NCBI GenBank assembly: GCA_900551205.1
Contig: URUW01000081.1
Coordinates: forward strand, 1 to 7,426
DNA from: an uncultured Collinsella sp.
GTDB taxonomy: Bacteria > Actinomycetota > Coriobacteriia > Coriobacteriales > Coriobacteriaceae
Direction: 5' to 3'
DNA length: 7,426 bases
A program made the translations under genes and the position numbers. Positions within the stretch are counted from its first letter, which is position 1. The number at the start of each line of letters is the position of its first letter. Under the pieces are notes generated by a model. It did not search any database, was not told the DNA's origin, and worked only from the letters and a program-made list of their open reading frames with translations. Below, piece by piece: positions 1 through 5,099 of the stretch.

Positions 1-2
1 CC

Positions 3-350
3 GATGCCACCGCCAGCCCCTGGAACTGGGAGGCGACTGCTCGCGAGGACCCGCAGTACCGCCCCTTCGACGCCGACGCCTACTTTATCGGCGGCACCAA
101 GGGCGCCCTGTCGCTGCCCCGCCTGCACCAGTTCTCCTACGACGGCGCCTCCAACTGGCACAAGCCGCTGCAGATGGAGATTCCGGCTGTCGACCCGGCA
201 CTGCCGCACAAGATGCAGCTCAAGCACTTTGTGAAGGTCGTCCGCCGCGAGGTCGAGCCCGTCGTGACCCCCGCCGACAACGTCAAGACGCTCACGCTTC
301 TCAACGCTATCAAGGAGGCAGCCGAGACCGGCCAGCTCGTCGAGCTGTAA
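3..350 (+). CDS. Gfo/Idh/MocA-family oxidoreductase, C-terminal fragment
   Basis: This open frame enters from the left edge and ends at a TAA at 348-350, giving the last 115 residues of a protein. The end reads like the C-terminal domain of Gfo/Idh/MocA NAD(P)-dependent sugar dehydrogenases. A substrate-domain beta-sheet stretch (YFIGGTKGALSLPRL) is followed by a helix of the form HxxFVKVVRREVEPVVTPADN and the closing KTLTLLNAIKEAAETGQLVEL. That closing pattern, in which a helix is followed by a short 'TGxxVEL' tail, is typical of the family. The NAD(P)-binding Rossmann domain and the catalytic Lys motif lie outside the window, so substrate and exact reaction cannot be given. A terminator lies 73 bp after the stop, so this is the last gene of its transcription unit. 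Family assignment is good; the specific enzyme is unknown. Confidence 0.72.
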   Translation, partial: DATASPWNWEATAREDPQYRPFDADAYFIGGTKGALSLPRLHQFSYDGASNWHKPLQMEIPAVDPALPHKMQLKHFVKVVRREVEPVVTPADNVKTLTLLNAIKEAAETGQLVEL

Positions 351-422
351 TGCCTTGAGAGCGGCCGCGGCAGAAACCCCATGCCGAGTCCCTCGGTCTG
401 CCATCAACAAGTCCCTCTTCTT

Positions 423-458
423 TGCCCCGCGAGCAGCCTCCTGCCCGCGGGGCATTTT
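423..458 (+). terminator. Intrinsic terminator after the oxidoreductase gene
   Basis: A perfect 9-bp stem TGCCCCGCG (423-431) / CGCGGGGCA (446-454) encloses a 14-nt loop and is followed directly by TTTT (455-458). It sits 73 bp after the oxidoreductase stop. The T-run follows only on the plus strand, so it fits a one-directional Rho-independent terminator. The T-run is short, but the stem is very GC-rich. Confidence 0.8.
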
Positions 459-520
459 GCTACCTTGCCAATGATTTTTCTGGGACGGGGGACTTTTTGC
501 ACCTTAGCTTGATTCGTTCG

Positions 521-678
521 CCACGAAATGTGCCTATCTACTACGTTTAACCAATCACCCTCATCCATACCGAATTTCGCGAAATAAAAACCGCAGGTAA
601 ATGGCTTGCGCATTTTCGGAAAACCGGGGGATGGTCGACCCACACGGTTCAAACGTAGTAGATAGGCCGCTTTCGTGG
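521..678. repeat. Long imperfect inverted repeat upstream of tex (MITE-like palindrome)
   Basis: Outer arms CCACGAAA (521-528) / TTTCGTGG (671-678) are separated by a 3-nt internal loop from a perfect 17-bp match, GCCTATCTACTACGTTT (532-548) / AAACGTAGTAGATAGGC (651-667). The pairing continues through AACC (549-552) / GGTT (646-649) with a single bulged C at 650. That is 29 base pairs in all. The roughly 90 bp between the arms contains a perfect 12-bp palindrome ATTTCGCGAAAT (574-585) and GGTCGACC (633-640). No T-run follows either end, so it is not a normal terminator. Possible identities are a miniature inverted-repeat element, a REP-like repeat, or a structured leader or regulator of tex. 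No clear target-site duplication was found. Confidence 0.75.
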
Positions 679-697
679 TCCCGCGCCAAAACAGTCT

Positions 698-726
698 TTT
701 TTGAGCGAAGTGGCAGGTGGTATCCT
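698..726 (+). promoter_or_regulatory. Weak candidate promoter for tex
   Basis: An extended -10-like element TGGTATCCT (718-726) lies about 45 bp upstream of the tex start. A T-rich stretch TTTTTTGA (697-704) sits where a -35 box would be, but its match to TTGACA is poor. It lies just downstream of the long inverted repeat. This is pattern matching only. Confidence 0.25.
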
Positions 727-770
727 TGGTAGCTCTGTGCTGCAAACGCACCTCAAACGCAAGGAGTCCC

Positions 771-2918
771 ATGGATCTTATCGCCCAGCTCGCGCGCGAG
801 CTCAACCTTAAGGCCGCCAACGTCGAGGCGGCCGTCAAGCTCATCGACGAGGGAAACACCATTCCCTTTATCTCGCGCTACCGCAAGGAAGCCACGGGCG
901 GCATGGACGATGTCGCCCTGCGCGCGCTCGACGAGCGCCTGTCCTACCTGCGTAATCTTGAGCAGCGCAAAGAGGACGTCATTCTGCTCATCGGCGCCCA
1001 GGGCAAACTCACGCCCGAACTCGAGCAACAGATTCGCGAGGCCACACAGCTCCAGCGTGTCGAGGACCTCTACAAGCCCTACCGCAAAAAGCGCATGACC
1101 CGCGCGCAGAAGGCACGCGAGGCCGGCCTGGAGCCGCTCGCCAACATGATCATCATGCAGGCCTCGGCCAAGGGCAGCGCGCTCGACGCCGCCGCGGACT
1201 ACGTCAACGAGGAGGCCGGCTTCGACACGCCCGAAAAGGCGCTCGCCGGCGCCGCCGACATCGTGGCCGAGACGGTGGCCGAAGATCCCGAGAACGTCGC
1301 CGACCTGCGCGCCTTTACGCAAAACACCGCCGACATCGTCGTCGAGGCCACCGACCCCGCCGAGAAGACCCCCTACGAGCCGTACTACAGCTATGATGAG
1401 CCGCTGCGCCGTATACCCAACCACCGCGTGCTGGCTATCGACCGCGGTGAGCGCGAGGGCAAGCTCCGCGTGCGCGTGAACGTCGACGGCGCTGCCGCTA
1501 CGGCACGCCTCGGCAGCCGCTGGCCCCGTCGCCAGGGCGTGTTTGCTCCCGTCTTTGACGCCGCCATCGCCGATGGCTACAAGCGCCTCATGGCCCCCTC
1601 GCTGGAGCGCGAGGCCCGCGCCAAACTCACCGTTCGTGCGCAGACCGAGGCCATCAACGTCTTTGCCAAGAATCTCGAGGGCTTGCTCTCGGCACGCCCC
1701 GTGCGCGGCGCCCGCGTGCTCGCTCTCGACCCGGGCTACCGCACCGGCTGCAAGGTCGCCGTCATGGACGAGACCGGCAAGCTACTCGACCACGGCGTGG
1801 TCTATCCCACCAAGCCGCGCCACGACGTCGCCGGCACCAAGCGCGAGCTCGCCCGCCTCGTCAAGAAGGACGGCGTCAACACCATCGTCATCGGCAACGG
1901 CACCGCCAGCCGCGAGACCGAGGAAGTCGTCTCGGAGTTTATTGCCGAGCAGGCACCCAGCCTTCGCTACACCATCGTCAACGAGGCCGGCGCGTCGGTG
2001 TACTCCGCCTCCGAGCTCGCCAGCCAGGAATATCCCGACCTGGACGTCACCGTACGTGGCGCCATGAGCCTGGGCCGCCGTCTGCAAGACCCGCTGGCAG
2101 AGCTCGTCAAGATTCCGCCCCAGTCCATCGGCGTTGGCCAGTACCAGCACGACCTTGACCAGGCCGAGCTTTCGCGCACCTTGGGCCACGTGGTGGAAGA
2201 CGTCGTCAACCGTGTGGGCGTCGACGTCAACACCGCGAGCGCAAGCCTGCTGGGCTACGTGTCGGGCATTACGCCGAGCGTAGCCAAAAACATCGTGGCC
2301 TACCGCGAGGAAAACGGGGCCTTTACCGATCGCCGCCAGCTCAAGAAGGTCCCCAAGCTGGGACCCAAGGCATACCTCAACGCCGCGGGCTTCCTGCGCA
2401 TCAGCGGCGGCAAGAACCCGCTCGACGCGACAAGCGTCCACCCCGAGAGCTACGAGGTGGCCACGGCCGTCCTGGAGCGCGCCGGCGTTGCGGCAAGCGA
2501 GCTCAGCCGCGGCGGCGTGCCCGATATCGAGCGCCGCCTGGGCAGCATCTCGGCGCTGGCAAGCGACCTGGACTGCGGCACCCTCACGCTCATCGACATC
2601 GTCAACGAGCTCAAGAAGCCCGGTCGCGACCCGCGCGACGACGCGCCCGAGGTAGTCTTTAGCCGCTCGGCGCTTTCGATCGACGACCTGGAGCCCGGCA
2701 TGGAACTCAAGGGCACGGTGCGCAACGTTGTGGACTTTGGCGCCTTCGTCGACGTGGGCGTGCACCAGGACGGCCTCGTGCACATCTCCAAGCTCGCCAA
2801 CCGCTTCGTCAAGCACCCGAGCGACGTGGTGCGCGTCGGTGACACGGTCAAGGTGTGGGTCGAAAAGGTCGATCGCGACCGCAAGAAAATCTCCCTCACC
2901 ATGGTGCAGGGGAAGTAA
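771..2918 (+). CDS. tex: Tex-family S1 RNA-binding protein
   Basis: The product is 715 residues, the usual size for Tex, a conserved cytoplasmic nucleic-acid-binding protein related to the eukaryotic elongation factor Spt6 and linked to transcription and tolerance of stress. Domains in order are: a helical N-terminal Tex domain (about 1-200, with NTIPFISRYRKEATGGMDD near residue 30 as a family signature); a YqgF/RNase H-like domain beginning near residue 315, with LALDPGYRTGCKVAV around Asp320; a helix-hairpin-helix region (about 480-560, VNTASASLLGYVSGI, then KVPKLGPKAYLNAAGFLRI); and a C-terminal S1 domain (about 645-714, LKGTVRNVVDFGAFVDVGVHQDGLVHIS). The ATG at 771 is preferred because AAGGAG (761-766) precedes it and MDLIAQLARELNL is a normal Tex start. 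An in-frame GTG at 717 would add 18 unrelated residues. The gene appears monocistronic, with palindromic elements on both sides. The protein is a confident call; its precise cellular target is not settled for the family. Confidence 0.96.
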   Translation: MDLIAQLARELNLKAANVEAAVKLIDEGNTIPFISRYRKEATGGMDDVALRALDERLSYLRNLEQRKEDVILLIGAQGKLTPELEQQIREATQLQRVEDLYKPYRKKRMTRAQKAREAGLEPLANMIIMQASAKGSALDAAADYVNEEAGFDTPEKALAGAADIVAETVAEDPENVADLRAFTQNTADIVVEATDPAEKTPYEPYYSYDEPLRRIPNHRVLAIDRGEREGKLRVRVNVDGAAATARLGSRWPRRQGVFAPVFDAAIADGYKRLMAPSLEREARAKLTVRAQTEAINVFAKNLEGLLSARPVRGARVLALDPGYRTGCKVAVMDETGKLLDHGVVYPTKPRHDVAGTKRELARLVKKDGVNTIVIGNGTASRETEEVVSEFIAEQAPSLRYTIVNEAGASVYSASELASQEYPDLDVTVRGAMSLGRRLQDPLAELVKIPPQSIGVGQYQHDLDQAELSRTLGHVVEDVVNRVGVDVNTASASLLGYVSGITPSVAKNIVAYREENGAFTDRRQLKKVPKLGPKAYLNAAGFLRISGGKNPLDATSVHPESYEVATAVLERAGVAASELSRGGVPDIERRLGSISALASDLDCGTLTLIDIVNELKKPGRDPRDDAPEVVFSRSALSIDDLEPGMELKGTVRNVVDFGAFVDVGVHQDGLVHISKLANRFVKHPSDVVRVGDTVKVWVEKVDRDRKKISLTMVQGK

Positions 2919-2928
2919 ACCGCCAAAG

Positions 2929-3141
2929 CAAGGGTCCCCCCTCTCGCGACGTGCAAAATCGCGAGTATTCTGCAAATTCCACCGTCCGGATGCCCCTCAG
3001 AGACGAAAAAGCAAGAAACAGCCCCCGTTTTAGCGTCATCAGAGCCAAAACGGGGGCTGTTCCATGCTTCACCCAGCTGGTAAAAGCCTTTACCTTGCTG
3101 AATACTCTCAATTTTGCACGGCGCAGGCGGGGGGACCTTTG
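2929..3141. repeat. 213 bp nested inverted-repeat element downstream of tex
   Basis: The outer arms, 2929-2975 and 3095-3141, are inverted copies of each other, matching at about 39 of 47 positions by eye. Each contains GTGCAAAAT and GAGTATTC, and the outer ends are C-rich and G-rich respectively. Inside lie a 15-bp perfect hairpin (3017-3061) and a smaller hairpin GGTAAA-AGCC-TTTACC (3079-3094). Terminal inverted repeats around internal palindromes, with no coding capacity, fit a miniature transposable or REP-like intergenic element. The diverged arms suggest an old copy. A structured RNA or a composite terminator is the alternative. Confidence 0.72.
3017..3061 (-). terminator. Strong hairpin, possible minus-strand or bidirectional terminator
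   Basis: A 15-bp perfect stem pairs 3017-3031 with 3047-3061 (core ACAGCCCCCGTTTT / AAAACGGGGGCTGT) around a 15-nt loop. Read on the minus strand it is followed by a T-rich tract (TTCTTGCTTTTT, complement of 3005-3016). On the plus strand no T-run follows. It could therefore stop read-through from the transaldolase gene, although it lies about 240 bp beyond that gene's stop codon. Unusually, the T/A runs are inside the stem next to the loop and not at its base. Confidence 0.45.
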
Positions 3142-3144
3142 TCC

Positions 3145-3163
3145 ACGGCAGGATATGGAAGCC
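3145..3163. repeat. Duplicate of the transaldolase gene's 3' tail
   Basis: ACGGCAGGATATGGAAGCC here matches ACGGCAGAATATGGAAGCC at 3301-3319 in 18 of 19 positions, in the same orientation and 156 bp apart. The copy at 3301-3319 encodes the last residues (GFHILP) of the minus-strand transaldolase, directly next to its stop codon. In this outer copy the stop codon is replaced by TGG. The match ends abruptly on both sides. Confidence 0.7.
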
Positions 3164-3196
3164 TATCACCAACCTACCGGCAAGTTCGTGTCGGCA

Positions 3197-3268
3197 GCCC
3201 CGGCCTTTCCTTTGCCTAGCGCGACCCTCGCGAAGCGCGTGAGCGATAGGGAAAGGAAAGGCCGGGGC
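3197..3268. repeat. Long hairpin with 17-bp perfect stem downstream of the transaldolase gene
   Basis: GCCCCGGCCTTTCCTTT (3197-3213) and AAAGGAAAGGCCGGGGC (3252-3268) are perfect inverted copies. The stem continues after single mismatches through CCTA (3215-3218) / TAGG (3247-3250) and CGC (3220-3222) / GCG (3243-3245). No T-run follows on either strand. It starts 31 bp after the transaldolase stop and lies inside the interval bounded by the two 19-nt tail copies. It may protect the 3' end of the mRNA, assist termination, or be a REP-like repeat. Confidence 0.7.
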
Positions 3269-3298
3269 GAGCAGCCCGCGGCGTAGTCAGTGTTCGCG

Positions 3299-4003
3299 TT
3301 ACGGCAGAATATGGAAGCCCAGAGCGGCGATATCTTTAGCAAAACCGCGCACGGTGTCGAGCGAGACCTCGTACGGATCACGGCCGATGTTCTTACGCTT
3401 GGCCAGGATGCTGTTGGGCACCGTAATGATCTGGCAACCACAGGCTTCGGCCTGGTAAATGTTGATAAGCTCGCGCGTGGACGCCCACAAGACCTCGCAG
3501 TTGGGCTTGGCGGCAGCCTTCTTGACCGACTCCGTCATAAACGGAATGGGATCGACACCCGTGTCGGCGATACGGCCGGCAAAGAGCGAGATGATGGACG
3601 GCGTCTCGGCGTCAACGGCGTCGACCATCTCGTCAACCTGCGTAGGCGTGAAGATGGTGGTGACGTTGACCTTGATGCCGTCGGCGGAAAGCTTGCGGAC
3701 CAGCTCGGCGGTGGACTCGCCCTTGGTGGTCACGCACGGAATTTTGACGTAGACGTTCTCGGCCCAGGTAGCGATCTCGCGGGCCTCGACCTCCATGGTC
3801 TCGACGTCGTCGGCAAAGACTTCAAACGACACGGACACATCGGTGATGTGGGCCAGGACCTCCTTGGCAAACGCGCGGTAATCCGTCACGCCGCCCTTTT
3901 TCATAAGGGACGGGTTGGTCGTGAAACCCTGAACGTTGCCGTTCTCGTACATGTCGAGCATGCCCTCGAGGTTTGCACCGTCAGCGAACACCTTGATTGC
4001 CAT
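3299..4003 (-). CDS. Transaldolase / fructose-6-phosphate aldolase family protein
   Basis: The product is 234 residues, in the size range of the short TalC/FSA-type transaldolases, which act in the cytoplasm on pentose- and hexose-phosphate sugars by a Schiff-base mechanism in a TIM barrel. Visible signatures are the strand-1 motif KVFADGAN with Asp8, the hallmark TTNPS (28-32), SFEV (59-62), the strand YVKIP with Lys87 as the expected Schiff-base lysine, FAGRIAD, and a C-terminal WASTRE followed by IITVP. The ATG at 4003 (MAIKVFADG) is chosen because an AAAGGA site lies about 9-10 nt upstream. An in-frame ATG at 4027 would add eight residues with no better signal. The gene lies 193 bp behind the HAD phosphatase gene on the same strand, so they could be co-transcribed or separate. 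The sequence does not decide between transaldolase and fructose-6-phosphate aldolase activity. Confidence 0.9.
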   Translation of the reverse strand: MAIKVFADGANLEGMLDMYENGNVQGFTTNPSLMKKGGVTDYRAFAKEVLAHITDVSVSFEVFADDVETMEVEAREIATWAENVYVKIPCVTTKGESTAELVRKLSADGIKVNVTTIFTPTQVDEMVDAVDAETPSIISLFAGRIADTGVDPIPFMTESVKKAAAKPNCEVLWASTRELINIYQAEACGCQIITVPNSILAKRKNIGRDPYEVSLDTVRGFAKDIAALGFHILP

Positions 4004-4196
4004 CTGCCTGATTCCTTTCGTTAGCATACGGCCGATAAACTGCTAAACACTTTACCTACGTTTATCAAGGCGTGAGCTGCGGTTTTTTATCTTCTCGGCG
4101 AACGGTATAAACGCCTCAGTGTTTGGATTGATAAATCGATTGAGCATGCAAAAGCAAAGAGTCGCAGTTTGAGCAAACGTCAGAAGGCGAGATTCA
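4004..4196 (-). other. Intergenic region upstream of the transaldolase gene
   Basis: This AT-richer 193 bp stretch separates two minus-strand genes. Near the HAD stop there is a tiny hairpin GTTT-GAGC-AAAC (4167-4178), followed on the minus strand by the T-rich CTCTTTGCTTTTGC; as a terminator it is weak. A minus-strand TTGATA (4063-4068) could be a -35 box for the transaldolase gene, but candidate -10 boxes (TTAGCA at 4041-4046, TATGCT at 4023-4028) are poor in sequence or spacing. A local direct repeat GATTGA / CGATTGA also occurs around 4128-4144. The AT-rich character fits a promoter for the transaldolase gene, without proof. Confidence 0.3.
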
Positions 4197-5024
4197 TTAG
4201 ATGAGGCCAAAATGCTGCATCGCGGTGACGGTGCCGTCGTGTGCGACATCGTCGGTCACGTAGTCGGCGACCGCCTTGACCTCGGGCATGGCGTTGCCCA
4301 TGGCCACGGCCGTCTCGACAGCAGCGAGCATGCCCAGGTCGTTGCCAGAATCGCCAAAGCCAAAGGTGCGCGCATTTCCCTCGCGGCCCAGATACGCCAG
4401 CACTCGCGCCACGCCCACGCCCTTGTCGATGCCCTTGGGGCTCAGCTCGCGATTCTGACCACCGGTGTTGCACAGCTCAAACTCGCGATCGATAAAGCCG
4501 TCATCGTTGGCTACGCGAGCCAGGTCGCACGCGTTAATGCACACCTTGCCTACGCGCAAGCGACCATCGACGCGCATCTGGTCGGTGCCATGCACCACGC
4601 CGGCGCCTAGCAGAAATGACTGTTCGACACCAACTGGCTCAAGTGAATAAGTGGCACCGTTCGTCTCGAACAACGCCTCGCCGCCCGCCACAGCAATGCG
4701 ACGCGCGAGCTCCTCAACAATGTCTTCGTCAATGCAGTCCTCGTGTGCCACGCGGCCCTCGACCTCGAGCGTGGCCCCCGCCATGGCAACGATACCCGCC
4801 GGGTTCAGCGCGCGCAGGCCATCGGCAATCAGCCACAAGGGGCGACCCGTGCAGATAAATGCCTGGTGACCCGCATTGCGCAGGCGACCAAATGCATCGA
4901 CAACGGCCTTCGACGGATGGATTGCATTGAAGTCCTTATCGGTCATATCGTCGGGATCGAACGACGTCAGCGTGCCGTCCACGTCAAAAAAGAGCACAGC
5001 GGGTTCGGGACACGCATCAATCAT
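4197..5024 (-). CDS. Cof-type HAD-IIB family hydrolase
   Basis: The product is 275 residues, the usual size for Cof/YidA-like haloacid dehalogenase phosphatases, soluble Mg2+-dependent enzymes that remove phosphate from sugar phosphates or cofactors. All four HAD motifs are visible: FFDVDGTL (nucleophile Asp14, acid/base Asp16), ICTGR (Thr59), the motif III lysine in the segment ELSPKGIDKG (Lys197 or Lys201), and FGDSGNDLGML (Asp225, Asp229). The region between motifs II and III is the type IIB cap. The GIDKG pattern before a helix is typical of the Cof subfamily. The start at 5024 is preferred over an upstream ATG at 5060 because AAAGGA lies about 7 nt before it and MIDACPEPAVLFFDVDG begins directly at the fold. 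It lies upstream of the transaldolase gene on the same strand and is divergent from the rRNA methyltransferase gene. The substrate cannot be told from sequence. Confidence 0.92.
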   Translation of the reverse strand: MIDACPEPAVLFFDVDGTLTSFDPDDMTDKDFNAIHPSKAVVDAFGRLRNAGHQAFICTGRPLWLIADGLRALNPAGIVAMAGATLEVEGRVAHEDCIDEDIVEELARRIAVAGGEALFETNGATYSLEPVGVEQSFLLGAGVVHGTDQMRVDGRLRVGKVCINACDLARVANDDGFIDREFELCNTGGQNRELSPKGIDKGVGVARVLAYLGREGNARTFGFGDSGNDLGMLAAVETAVAMGNAMPEVKAVADYVTDDVAHDGTVTAMQHFGLI

Positions 5025-5066
5025 ATGGGTTCCTTTCGAGGATAAGGGCAAACGAAGCATCCATCA

Positions 5067-5072
5067 TATAAT
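5067..5072 (+). promoter_or_regulatory. Candidate -10 box for rlmKL in the divergent intergenic region
   Basis: A perfect TATAAT lies 27 bp before the rlmKL start, which predicts a short leader of about 20 nt containing the ribosome-binding site AGAGAGG (5087-5093). No good -35 box is found 16-18 bp upstream (around 5043-5050). The same bases read on the minus strand give TATATGAT, which might serve the divergent HAD gene. The whole gap between the two starts is only 75 bp, so promoters must overlap or lie close together. Confidence 0.4.
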
Positions 5073-5099
5073 GGAGCGACGCAACTAGAGAGGTCACCC

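Larger units (their letters stand above)
351..770. other. 420 bp intergenic region between oxidoreductase and tex
   Basis: No convincing gene lies here. From left to right it holds the oxidoreductase terminator (423-458), a G-rich motif GGGGGACTTTTTG (487-499), a long imperfect inverted repeat (521-678) and a weak candidate tex promoter (about 698-726). The DNA around the inverted repeat is noticeably less GC-rich than the flanking coding sequence. A minus-strand open frame crosses the gap and continues into tex. It is best read as a by-product of the GC-rich palindromes and of the tex antisense strand. Confidence 0.6.
2919..3298. other. 380 bp intergenic region between convergent tex and transaldolase genes
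   Basis: No credible gene is present. The region is packed with structure: a nested inverted-repeat element (2929-3141), a duplicate of the transaldolase gene tail (3145-3163), and a separate long hairpin (3197-3268). Both flanking genes end here, so one or more of these hairpins probably helps end transcription. Open frames on either strand through this stretch are generated by the symmetric repeats. Confidence 0.7.

Noticed and set aside
521..678. CRISPR array or tRNA gene in the tex upstream spacer
   Set aside because: The structure is a single inverted repeat, with no regularly spaced direct repeats and no cloverleaf or CCA-like 3' end.
404..862. Minus-strand open frame of 152 codons across the tex upstream spacer
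   Set aside because: It overlaps the tex start, the terminator and the palindromic element, has no family resemblance I recognise and no supporting ribosome-binding site. It is more likely a shadow of repeat and antisense sequence.
1782..2975. Long minus-strand open frame of 397 codons inside tex
   Set aside because: It lies antisense to a clearly conserved gene; such frames are common in GC-rich DNA with biased third positions. The translation is Val/Ala/Gly/His-rich with no known fold.
2855..3286. Plus-strand open frame overlapping the end of tex and the spacer
   Set aside because: It begins inside the tex S1 domain in another frame and runs through the inverted-repeat element. Its content is explained by those sequences.
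3290..4024. Plus-strand open frame of 244 codons opposite the transaldolase gene
   Set aside because: It is the antisense shadow of the transaldolase gene, which has all family motifs on the minus strand.
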